Assembly (NCBI RefSeq): GCF_027579695.1
Contig: NC_083575.1
Span: forward strand, 30,979,382 to 31,043,381
Length of the DNA: 64,000 nucleotides
Direction of reading: 5' to 3'
Origin: Neoarius graeffei
Taxonomy: Eukaryota; Chordata; Actinopteri; Siluriformes; Ariidae
The notes beneath the pieces were generated by a model that saw only the letters and a program-made list of their open reading frames with translations, ran no database searches and was not told the origin of the DNA. Both the position numbers and the translations under genes were made by a program. How positions within the stretch are numbered: position 1 is the stretch's first letter; the number at the start of each line of letters is the position of its first letter. Positions 9,201 to 19,143 of the stretch are shown one piece after another.

Positions 9201-9449
9201 CTAAGAAATGTGCTTAAAATACTGTAACTGCAGAAATAAAATAATCCGATGAGCACACACACCGGCACCATCAACATAGAGTAAGCCCAGTTTCTAGCTT
9301 AAATATTTTCTCAAACACTTAAGTAAAAATTGTAAGGTAGCAGGCAGACAATCTGATGGCTTTAAAAAGGAATGTATTTAGAAGCTACAAGGACAAAAGA
9401 TATTTAACAAAAGACTAATGGCAATTAAGAAACAACTAGACAACACTTA
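9201..9449. other. Non-coding spacer
   Basis: AT-rich sequence between the candidate LTR and the gypsy LTR. No open frame, repeat boundary or RNA gene recognised. Confidence 0.35.
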
Positions 9450-9876
9450 TTTCAGGGTGCAGGCACTTACGGATGCAAACGCAGGGGAGAACGGGTGCAT
9501 TGCAAACTGTAAACAAAGCCAAATTGGGAAACTGGAGACGTAGTCAGGGACAGGCAAGGGTCAGTCGATTGGCAAACAGAATATCAGATCAGGCGAGAGA
9601 ACAAAGTCAGAAATAAACGTAAAAAGGAGTTCAATAACACTCAATAAGAGTCAAACGGCTTGGTAAAGTCAGGCATGGGGACACAAACCGATACTTCGCA
9701 AAGTCAGAGTGTGAAAGCTGAGCTTATATAGGGAAGGTGATTGCCAGTAAATTAGAGACAGGTGTTGAGCTTAGAATTCTGGTGACGAGGGGCGCTGTGG
9801 CGCTTGGGAGGTGTAGTCCAGAGCAGCCCTGTTTGGAGGCTACTCCAAACTCAGTTTTTCAGCACTGTTACTGACA
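9450..9876 (-). repeat. 3' LTR of the chromovirus
   Basis: Pairs with 16497-16920. It ends TACTGACA on the plus strand and, in element sense, is preceded by a G-rich polypurine tract (GGGGGGGGTC at 9877-9886). Confidence 0.85.
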
Positions 9877-11445
9877 GACCCCCCCCAAGAAGCTCCCTCT
9901 GGGAGCAACTTATTTTCTTGGTTGACTGCTCTTCCTTGGTGCTGGTTTGCTCCCTGTGGAACTCTTGAGTGAGGAGGGGGTTGAAGATGTCCTTGGAGCT
10001 AACCCAGCTGTGCTCTTTTGGGCCATATCCCTCCCAGTCGACCAGGTATTCGAGTTGTCCTTGTCTGTGACGGGAGTTGAGGATCTTATTGACTTGGTAA
10101 ATGGGGTCACCTTCTAGATATAGGGAGGGAGGTTCCTGGGTGGGTGTGTCTGTGGCTAGGGGACTTTGGATAACAAGTTTTAAGCATGATACATAGAATG
10201 TGGGAGCCATCTTATAGTGAGGTGGGAGCTCAAGCTTGTAGGAGACCTCGCTGACCTTGCACACTACCTTGTACGAGCTGATGTAATCGGGCTTGAAGAT
10301 TCTTGCAGGTGTTGGGTTCCCTCAAGTCTTTAGTGGATACCCACACTCAGGCCCCTGGAGCATACTCTGGGGTCTCCCCTCTGTGCTTGTCAGCATATTG
10401 TTTGTACTTTGAATTGACGTGCTCCAGTCTCTGATAGACCTCCTCCCATACCTGTTGACTCCTCTGGAACCAAAAGTCTACTGCCAGGATCTGAGTGGGT
10501 GCATCATCCCAAGGGAAAGGTGGTGCTAGATAGCCTAGAATGCATTGGAAAGGGGTTAAATGAGTAACAGTGTTTTAGCGAGTTCTATGCATATTCGGCC
10601 CAGGGGAGGAATCGTGACCAGTCTTTCTGGTTCTTCATGCAGAAGATTCAGAGGAAGCAACCCACCTCTTGTTTTGCGCACTTCACCTAGCTGTTGGATT
10701 GAGGGTGATATTCTGAAGTGAGACTTACTGATACTCCTAGCCTGTCTATGAATTTGGACCACAGTCTGAAGATGAACTGGGGACCCCAGTCACCAAAAAT
10801 GTCCTCAGGAATACCATAATAGTGGAAAATGTAATTGAACAATAATTCTGCAGTTTCAAATGCTGTGGGTAGGTCAGGTAACAGGATGAGCTTGAGTGCC
10901 TTGGAGAACCAGTCTGTTATCACCAGGATGACTATATTGCCTTGGGATTGAGGTAGGTTGGTGAGAAAGTCAATGGCAATGTGTGACCAGAGTTGTTGGG
11001 GTACCAGGAGAGGACAGAGTTTACCGGCAGGTGGAGCTTGAGGTACCTTGGCTTGGGCACAGGTGCAGCACGAGGAGGCAAAGTGGTTGAGATCAGAGAC
11101 CATGTTCTCCCACCAATACTTGCTCCTCAGAAGCTAGTAAGTGTGATGGCTGCTGGGATGTCCTGTAGCTGGAAAAAAGTGAGCCCATGTGATGAGTTTG
11201 CCCCTTACAGGCATGCCACATGCATGAGTCCAGGAGAACAGTTCTCAGGTGGGTTAGCCAGTTGAGATTGCCCAATTTCTTTGTCGATGTCCCAAGTGAT
11301 AGCTTGTACAAAATAGGCTGATGGAAGAATGAGAGTGGGTTTGGATATGCGAGTCGATGCATTATGGATTCTGGAGAGGGCATCCAGCAGTATTTCTGGA
11401 GCCAAGGATATTGTGAGCTGGAATCGGGTGAAGAACAGGGCTCAT
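9877..11445 (-). pseudogene. Chromovirus RNase H end, integrase and chromodomain (broken)
   Basis: On the minus strand this begins with the RNase H tail (LFFTRFQLTISLAPEILLDA, then LSRIHN). The integrase core follows at about 11100-10690, with the first catalytic Asp in HIAIDFLTNLPQ, a damaged second motif (GDWGPQF) and SEYHPQSN with the Glu region. A chromodomain follows at about 10070-9950 (YLVDWEGYGPKEHSWV). Frames are broken between modules and by stops, so no product is expected. The chromodomain identifies the chromovirus branch. Confidence 0.85.
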
Positions 11446-11630
11446 AATCTTAGTCTCGAAATTCACAGTCTTAACTCCAAGTTTGTTTAAAAAAGCTTTG
11501 TTGTCTAATTTATCTAATCGTTTGCCAAACACTTTTTTTTTTTTTTTACTACAAAACCAAGATGTGTGTAACAAACAATATAACAAAAAACATACAACAT
11601 TAGTGAACCAGGACATAGGACATTCAGTAA

Positions 11631-11985
11631 GGGCTAGGGACATGGTACTGGGGGGGGAATTAAAATGTATGTGTGTGTCTGTGAGTGTGTTAGAGGGGGA
11701 TGTTTGAGTGTGGGTGTGAGGGGGGTGTTTGTGTATGCGTGTGTGTGTGTGTGTGTGTACATGAATACATATGTATATTATCAGTTTAGCAATTATGTAA
11801 ATGATATGTAGGGCTAGGGACATGGTACTGGGGGGGGGTATTAAAATGTATGTGTGTGTCTGTGAGTGTGTTAGAGGGGGATGTTTGAATGTGGGTGTGA
11901 GGGGGGTATTTGTGTATGCGTGTGTGTGTGTGTACATGAATACATATGTATATTATCAGTTTAGCAATTATGTAAATGATATGTG
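11631..11985 (+). repeat. Two 180-bp tandem copies with GT-rich tracts
   Basis: Units begin GGGCTAGGGACATGGTACTG at 11631 and 11811 and each contains a TGTGTGTG tract and TATGTATATTATCAG. Probably a duplication within the LINE fragment. Minus-strand Thr/His-rich open frames here are artefacts of the CA repeat. Confidence 0.85.
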
Positions 11986-12357
11986 AGCCAAACACTCTTT
12001 ATGATTATAGCCTTAATAGATATTCGTCAATTTTACATACTCGATTGAGGTTAAATGCATGCTCGCTTAATTATCTTTTTCATATTGGATGTAAAATATC
12101 GTCTGCTTGCTCCTGTGGTTTTCATTCTGAAACGATAAAGCATTTTTTTTCTTTATTGTCCACTTTTTGCTGCCCTTAGGAACAAACTGCTCTCCTCGGC
12201 TGCTCATTTGTCTACCATGTTGGACTCAGTTAAAGTATCCTCTTTCTTATTTGGGTCCAATTTATCTTTTGATAACAATAGAAATTTATTTTCATAATGT
12301 CCAAACTTTTATTGAGGAATCTAAACGATTCCACACACAGGAATAGTTGGGCCAACT

Positions 12358-13835
12358 CGGGGGTCGGCAACCCGTGGCTCCAGAGCCGCATGCGGCTCTT
12401 TAGCAACCCCCCCCCCCAGTGGCTCCTTGGAGCTTTTTCAAAAATGTGTGAAAATGGAAAAAGAATTATTGATTTTTTTTTTTTAAATATGGTTTCTTAG
12501 GGGGAAAACCTGACGCAAACATTCTTATGCTGTAAAAATGTATGTAGTATATTTAAAATACCGAATTTCAGAATTGGGCCAAATAGCAGAATTGCGTCAT
12601 AGCCCTGCGACACACAGTGCAGCACGGTGACAGGCGAGTGGCTGTTGTAAACAAACGGTTGTGTGTGATGGGCAATGGATCCAAAAGGCAAAAAGAGAAA
12701 GATTGCTGATGAGAACAGAGGATTTAAGGAAGAATGGACAGAAACGTTTGCTTTCATTGCCAATGCTGAAGGATTGCCTGCATGTTTGATTTGCAATGAG
12801 AAGTTGTCAAATAACAAGAAGAGCAATTTGGAGCGACTTTTCCAGCTAAAACATGCTAAATTCCTTGCACTGACTTAGGCTACTTGACATTTGCAGTAAA
12901 CGAAAGAGAAGAGGATAATGCACAGAAATCGAACTTTAACTGTCTTATTTTAATTTTATTAATTTTGCTGTTCTACTGTGTTGTATTTTTTAAGCACGCT
13001 GCCTTTTAATTGCAGGCTGTTTTATTACTCGTTTGCGATTGTAGCCTATGTATTTGTGTCTGACGCCGCGTAAGGGGGTGAATTAAAAAGGATTGTTTTA
13101 TTTACTCATTTGCACTGACTTAGGCTACTTAACTTGGCATTTGCGGAAAACTAAAGAAAATAGGATAATGCACAGAAATTGAAATTAAACTGGCTTATTT
13201 TCATTTTATATAGTCTACTTACCTTTTCAAAAGGCTGCTGTTTTATTTTTATAATTGCAGGCTGCGTTTTAACAGCAGGCTGCGTGTTATTGCACTCTGT
13301 TGCCCAGATAAGGGGGAAAGAGAGGAGTTGTATTGAGGTTTGAAGAGGACTGCATTTCATTTCCATACTAAGGTCTGAAATTACAGGAGGCCTATTATGC
13401 ACATCCCATTGTGTTTTTTTTTTTTCTCTCGAATCCTCAAAATAAAAAAAAAAATGACACCAAAAATCTGTATTTCTATTTCTTGTATTTCTATAATTTA
13501 ATCAATGCAACAAAACATAAAACATTAATATTGTAATGGAAGTTAAACTTGAAGCACCAAATATCGTAGGCTACAGCAGCGTAGTCACGTGGTGCGTCAT
13601 TCTCTCCAGGATGCGCTGCAGGGAAAATAAACATTTAATCATGAATGCTCATTTTGTATTTGTAGCCTAGTACTTAGTCATTTTAATAGTAGGCTTATAT
13701 AGCTAATATACTGATAGCCTATGTTGCCTTCATATTAGGCTTAAGGCTTTTAATTTTTTGCGGCTCCAGACAGGTATGGTTTTTGTTTTCTTGGGCCAAT
13801 ATGGCTCTTTGAACATTTTGGGTTGCCGACCCCTG
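12358..13835 (+). mobile_element. hAT (Charlie-like) element with 8-bp target duplication
   Basis: 1,478 bp with terminal inverted repeats GGGGTCGGCAACCC and GGGTTGCCGACCCC. It is flanked by a perfect 8-bp duplication GGCCAACT (12350-12357 and 13836-13843), the length expected of hAT. Subterminal GCGGCTC and GGCTCTTT phrases repeat in inverse at the two ends. Only an N-terminal transposase remnant is left. Confidence 0.9.
12675..12878 (+). pseudogene. BED-finger-like N-terminus of a hAT transposase
   Basis: A 67-codon frame starts with MDPKGKKRKIADENRGF and contains CLICNEKLSNNKKSNLERLF followed by KHAK. This is the arrangement at the start of Charlie-type transposases and of the domesticated GTF2IRD2/ZBED-like proteins. 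The DDE domain and dimerisation region are missing. A relic inside the hAT element. Confidence 0.75.
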
Positions 13836-14015
13836 GGCCAACTGTTTGCTTACATCCCCCCCCTTTTTTTGTCTGTTGTCTTGTTGTTTTGTTTGTTCTA
13901 TATATCAGTGTAAAATGTTATTTGGAGTAAGCCCCCTTAGATGAGCTTTAATGCTCTTGGGGCAAACTCTGACCCCAAATATGTTTAAATTAAAAATAAA
14001 TAAATAGCATTTAAT

Positions 14016-15290
14016 AGGGCCCATGTTGCTTGGTGGGAATTCAGATGTTTAGCTGTCTTTAGGCATTCCAAGTTCTTGTGGTCAGTGAGGGTGGTGAACG
14101 GTGTGCAGCGCCTTCCAACCAGTGCCTCCATTCCTCTAGCACCAGTTTAATGGCCAGGAGCTCTTGGTTTCCAATGTCATAATTCTGTTTGGTTGGGGTG
14201 AGCTTCTTGGAGTAGAAGGTGACAGGATGTAGCTTGGGCTCCCCCTCAAGATGCTGAGGGTTCCACTGGAGGCGGTGTGGTCCATTTTTCAGCAGGGTGG
14301 TGAGAGGAGCAGTAATCATGCTGAACTCATGAATGAAGCATCGATAAAAGTCTGCAAACCCCAAGAAATGTTGTAGCTTCTTCGCTGACATGGGAATGGG
14401 CCATGATGTGACCGCCGAGGCTTTGCCCTCATCCATGCTCACATCCTCTGAGCTGATATATCCAAGAAACGAGATCTGGTTGATGTGGAACTCACATTTT
14501 TTGCCTTTGACATACAGATGATTCTTGAGCAAACGGGAGAGCACTGACCTGACATGTTCATAATGGGTGTCCTTGTCTGGGGAGCAGATCAAGAGGTCAT
14601 CAATGTAAGCGATTACAAATCTCCCCAGCATGTCCCTGAGCACATCATTAATGAGGCACTGGAAGACACTTGGCACACAAGAAAGGCCATAAGGCATGAC
14701 CAAATATTCAAAGTGACCGGCAGTGGTGCTAAAAGCCATCTTCCGTTTGTCTCGAATCCTGACCAGGTTATATGCACTACGGAGGTCTAGTTTGGAGAAG
14801 ATCTTGGCTGTTCTCAACTGTTCCAGAGCTGAAGGCACCAATGGAAGCGGATAGGGGTATTTGACAGTGATCTGACTGAGGCCTCGATAATTGATACATG
14901 GGCAGAGACCTCCCCCTTTCTTCTCAACAAAGAAGAAGCCAGCTAAAGCTGGAGATGTTGATGGTCTAATATACCCTTGTGTCAATGCCTCTTGAACATA
15001 CTCTTCCATAGCAGCTTGTTCAGTTATGGACAGGGGGCAGATACAGTTACGAGGAGGAGTTGTACCTGGGAGGATGTTTACGGCACAGTCGTAGGGACGA
15101 TGAGGAGGCAGGCCACTGGCTTTACCCTTGCTGAACACTTCTTTGAGATCTAGGTAGCATGAAGGAACATTATCTAGTGAATCGAGCAGAGGGCTCTCCA
15201 CAGAGGTAGAAGCGACCACAAGCTGGGGAACTTTCAAGCAGTTCTGGAAACAAGACAGGGACCACTGGAGGATTTATTTTTATTGCCAAG
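14016..15290 (-). pseudogene. Chromovirus reverse transcriptase and RNase H start
   Basis: A long minus-strand frame (start near 15237) holds [20 protein letters not shown], the RT motifs [26 protein letters not shown] and catalytic YIDDLL, the connection [11 protein letters not shown], and RNase H ([20 protein letters not shown]). The usual FFVEKKDG reads FFVEKKGGG. The start of RNase H is shortened: between the NPQHL region and KLHPV the DASD motif is missing, so a deletion removed catalytic residues. It then reaches [10 protein letters not shown] and is cut by the LINE. Inactive. Confidence 0.85.
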
Positions 15291-16496
15291 ATATTAAAGG
15301 ATTGTGAAGCTGAAGCCACGGAAATCCCAAAATAAAGTCATGATGGGCAGTATGGGTGACAAACAGGGAAATGAGCTCAGAGTGGATTGCCCCACCTGAA
15401 TTTCAAGGGGTGACATGCACGCAGTAACAAGCCCACTACCGATGGGACCTCTGTTGATGGCTTTTAATTTGATTGGTCTTTGGAGTTTGTCAGTGGACAA
15501 GTGGAATTTCTGGATGATCGAGCTGCTGATTAAATTTCCTTCTGCCCCAGAGTCTATGAAATCTGGGTAGAGTCTGGCAGTTTTAACACAACAGGTACCT
15601 TAAATGAGTAAGACTTGTGAATGGTTTCGGAACTGGTTACTTGGCGTGTCTGATTCTCCCATGGTGGGTGAACAGGGCACTTAACAATCTGATGACTGGA
15701 CTCACCACAGTAGAAACAGAGGCCCTCGTGGCATCTCCTGTCTCTCTCAGACTGTTGTAAGCAAGTGTGAGAGACCTCCATGGGAGCTGGGGAGGCCAAA
15801 GTAGGAGAGGGTGCTGGAGGTGGCTGTAATGAAAGTCTGTTCTTGGTGAGGTGATCCAGATGAATAGCCAGATCAAATCAGGGAATCAAGGGAGAGGAGA
15901 GATGTTCGTCACGGCAGGTCCTGAGCACTTCAGGGCATAGACCTTGATGAAATGTGGCTTTTAATGCTGGCTCGTTCTAACCACTACCAGTGGCCAGTGT
16001 GTGAAAGTCCAGCGCATATTCAGCAACTCTCCTATCACCCTGTCTGATGGTCAACAAGCTCTCACTGACTTCAACTCCTTCAGGCTGATGATCAAACACT
16101 TGCTTAAAAAGCAATATGAACCAGTCATAGGAGACAGTATGTTCACTCCCAAGCTTCCACATAGCGCTAGCCCACTGTAAAGCCTTGCCTGAAAGGAGAC
16201 TGATGAATTGAGCAATCTTCTGTTATTCTGTGGCTCCTGTGAGAGCGGAGAAATACAGGGAGCATTGGAGCAGGAATCCCTTGTAGACACTTCAGCCGAA
16301 TACTTTTCAGGTTGTGGAATCATCTGAGAAGCACCAGCGGAAGATGAGGGGTGTGTGAGGATGGCCTGCGACATGACAGCAGTGAGTTGCGACACCCTGG
16401 TGTTGAGATCACTGGTCAACTGCTAGTGTTCTAACAGACATTAAATCACAGTTTGCTTGGCTTCCTCTGCTGCATCCACTGATGGTGAAGTACCCT
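15291..16496 (-). pseudogene. Chromovirus gag, zinc knuckle and protease (broken)
   Basis: Minus-strand fragments include a gag N-terminus near 16419 (DLNTRVSQLTAVMSQ), a capsid piece at 16160-15980, a CCHC knuckle near 15730-15700 (CFYCGESSHQIVKC) and a protease-like stretch near 15560-15540 with the phrase FIDSGAEGN in a broken frame. Several frameshifts separate them. The order fits sushi-like elements. Confidence 0.75.
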
Positions 16497-16920
16497 GTCA
16501 GGGTGCAGGCACTTACGGCTGCAAACATAGGGGAGAGCGAGTGCGTCGCAAACTGTAAACAAAGTCAAATTGGGAAACTGGAGACATAGTCAGGGACAGG
16601 CAAGGGTCAGTCAGTCAGTGAACAGAATATCAGAGATCAGGCGAGAGAAGTCAGAAATAAACAGAGTTCAATAACGGGGAAGTCAGGCAGATAGTCAAAC
16701 AGCTCGGTAAAGTCAGACACGGGGACACAGAACAATACTTTACAAAGTCAGAGTGTGAGAGCTGAGTTTATATAGGGAAGGTGCTTGCCGGTAAATTAGA
16801 GACAGGTGTTGAGGTTAGAATTCTGGTGACAAAGGGTACTGTGGCACTTGGGAAGTGTAGTCCGGAGCGGCCATGTTTGGAGGCTGCTCTGAACTCAGCT
16901 TTTCAGCGCTGTTACTGACA
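16497..16920 (-). repeat. 5' LTR of the chromovirus
   Basis: Starts TGTCAGGGTGCAGG and ends TGTTACTGACA on the plus strand, giving TG/CA ends in element sense. A TATATAGGG string near 16770 may be the TATA region. It pairs with 9450-9876 with many substitutions and small gaps. No standard primer-binding site is recognised at the junction. Confidence 0.85.
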
Positions 16921-17540
16921 ACAGTGGTTTTGTCTTTTCTGTCTTTTCTGGTGAGCACGTGTATTATGCTAGTACTGCTATTTAAGTATTCCCATACTTT
17001 CAAAGCCTTAGAAACTTTTACACTGAACCTCTTTCGCAACCAAGTCAGTTTCCAAGAGCCATGATTTTTTTAAAAAACTGTAGTGTTGACTGGAACGGGC
17101 CAATGACCGGAGCCAAAAATATGGCATAAAAAAAACCTGTGCATGCACATAATAAAGGCGCACAAAACAGGTGTTTTCTACTCATGGATCATGTGTACAC
17201 ATGGGTTTGGAGGATGGAGACTAAAACACCATCCAAAAATGGCTGACGTATGCAGAATTTACATAGGATTATTGGGAGACTGTTAGTAACTGTTGATGCT
17301 GGACAGTATTTAACATGAGCTTTTCAAACCACGGTAAAATTTGAAACAGTAATATTTAACCGCTGGGAATTTGACCCTAGTTTACCATGAAATCGGTATC
17401 TGTTTCATACCTACATGCAAGTGGCACTGCATGCTGAATAGCTTCCCAACTCCTGAAATAAACACGAATCATAATTTTTATAATTGTGTTATTAGTGTAT
17501 TGTTACAAGAATGAGGAAACAGGTCTGGTGCAATTTAACA
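16921..17540. other. Non-coding intron/intergenic DNA
   Basis: No gene seen. The stretch is AT-rich, with an ACGGTAAAATTTGAAACAG segment that recalls decayed DNA-transposon repeats. No exon of B3GALNT2 could be found here. Confidence 0.4.
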
Positions 17541-17889
17541 TGGGATGGCACAATGGTGCAGTGGGAAATGCCACCTCACAACTCCAGGGCCCCCAGTTAG
17601 ATCCTGAGCTCAGGTTACAGTCTGTGTAAAGTTTCTGTGCATGCTCCCTCATTGTCCAAGTCCATGAATTTCCTCTAACCACCCAAAAAACGTCAGTAGT
17701 TATTCCAAATTGCCCCTAGGTTTGAATTAGTATGCTCAGCGTGTATGTGCATGGTGCCCTGTAACGGACTGGTGTCCTATCCAAAGTAAATACTGTCCTG
17801 CTTCATACCCAGTGTTCCCAGGACAGGTTGTGGATCCACTGCTATCTTGACTAGGATAAATCAATTACTGAAGATGAATGAATGAACAA
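17541..17889 (+). repeat. Old tRNA-headed SINE-like repeat with GAATG tail
   Basis: A diverged copy of the common fish repeat: GGCACAATGGTGCAGTGGG, a cytosine-rich middle resembling TCCTCTAACCACCCAAAAAA, ACGGACTGGTGTCC, and a 3' tail GAATGAATGAAC. It is related to the younger SINEs in this window but has a different tail unit. Confidence 0.65.
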
Positions 17890-17893
17890 TCTA

Positions 17894-18909
17894 CAACCCC
17901 AACTCAGAAAAAGTTGGGATGGTATGTAAAATGCAAATTAAAAAAAAAGTGATTTCAAATGTACTTTGACTTGTATTTCATTACAGACAGCATGAACCCA
18001 AGATATTTCATGTTTTGTCTGGTCAAGTTCATTTAATTTGTTAATATACATCCATTCCTGCATTTCAGGCTTGCAGCACATTCCAAGCACTACAATACGG
18101 AGTTACATCCACAAATGCCAGTTAAAACTTTACTGTGAAAAAAAAAAAAAGCCTTACATTAACTGGTGTCCAGAAGCACCATCGACTTCTCTGGGCTCAG
18201 AGGCATCTGTGTTGGACCATCACACACTGGAAATGTGCATTGTGGTCAGACATATAATTATTCCAGGGTTTGGGGTGTTTGTTTTTGTTTTTTTGGTAAG
18301 AAATGAACTCCCAATTCAAAAAGAAAGGTAAAGGTAACTTACACTTCTGTGATGATAGCATTAATGCAGAAAAATATATTGAGATTTTGGAGCAACATAT
18401 TCTGCCTTCAATACAAGAAGTTTTCCAAGGATATTTCAAAAAGACAAGGAAAAACTACATTCTGCACACATTACAAAGGTATGGCTGGTGAAAGAAGAGG
18501 GTATCTGTCCCCTTTGTCCCCAATAGAAAACGTGTGGCATATTTTAAAACAAAAAATATGACAATAACCCCATACTGTTGCACACCTTAAGACCTGTTTG
18601 CAAGAAGAATGGGACAAAACACCTGAAACAGTTCATCACTCTATGTCTTCTGTCTCTAAATATCTTTTAAGTGTTGTGAGAAGCAGTGGCAACATTACAC
18701 TGGTAAAGTAGTAAATGCTTTACCATCCCAATTTTTAAAAAATGTGTTGCAAGAATCAAAATCGAAGCGTTAATTTAAAAAAAATAATCACAAGGAAAAC
18801 ATCAAATAATGTGCTGCTGTGTTGTTTTGAATGATAATTTACAAATATTTTTCCCCCCAGGTTTAATTTAAATTTTTACATATCCCAACATTTTCCTTGT
18901 TTGGGGATG
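17894..18909 (+). mobile_element. Decayed Tc1-like element (CAACCCCAA family)
   Basis: Begins CAACCCCAACTCAG after a TA (17892-17893) and ends TTGGGGATG before TA (18910-18911); both ends carry an AAGTTGGGA-type subterminal motif. Inside, 18038-18560 encodes transposase scraps ([32 protein letters not shown]) shared with 25018-26521. The internal part is broken by stops and deletions. Confidence 0.8.
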
Positions 18910-19017
18910 TAATATTTTGCCTAATTTCTTACAGGAATTTCTGCTTACCATTTTAAGAACTGGTTATTAGATATTAATGCAACCTATTAATGTCTATAAG
19001 GTCCACAATGTACTCAC

Positions 19018-19143
19018 TTTCCCCACCACAGATTGCTGCGCATCAGGCTCTTGTGGTCAATTTTCATTAATACTTCATCCACGTTGATATAGCAATCATC
19101 ATCTGTCTTCAGGAGCAGACTGAAGTCAGCATTCCTTATCGCC
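19018..19143 (-). CDS. b3galnt2: b3galnt2 exon 9 (DDD motif)
   Basis: 126 nt encoding [20 protein letters not shown] and then SNLWWG. TDDD is the metal and nucleotide-sugar binding motif of GT31. Acceptor TTGAG|GG, donor GGAAA|GTGAGT. This is the last exon visible; the next should encode the region after the WWG motif and is not found to the left. Confidence 0.93.

Larger units (their letters stand above)
11446..14015 (+). mobile_element. LINE 3' fragment inserted in the chromovirus RNase H
   Basis: Inserted between AGGGCTCAT (11437-11445) and AGGGCCCAT (14016-14024), which look like a slightly diverged 9-bp target duplication within the RNase H codons. At about 12000-12180 a plus-strand frame (RLRLNACSLNYLFHIGC, then SETIKHFF) resembles the C-terminal tail of non-LTR reverse transcriptases. 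The 3' end is A-rich (AAATTAAAAATAAATAAATA). A hAT element splits it at 12358-13835. The clade is uncertain. Confidence 0.7.
9450..16920 (-). mobile_element. Decayed chromodomain Ty3/gypsy (sushi-like chromovirus), split by nested insertions
   Basis: Flanked by two related LTRs (9450-9876 and 16497-16920). Read on the minus strand the order is gag with CCHC, protease, RT, RNase H, integrase, chromodomain: the ordinary gypsy order of vertebrate sushi-type chromoviruses. The LTRs differ at many sites and the frames are broken, so it is old and inactive. A LINE (11446-14015) interrupts RNase H. No clear target duplication remains. Confidence 0.85.

Noticed and set aside
11362..11937. 191-codon minus-strand frame rich in Thr and His
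   Set aside because: Product of (CA)n tracts duplicated in the LINE fragment.
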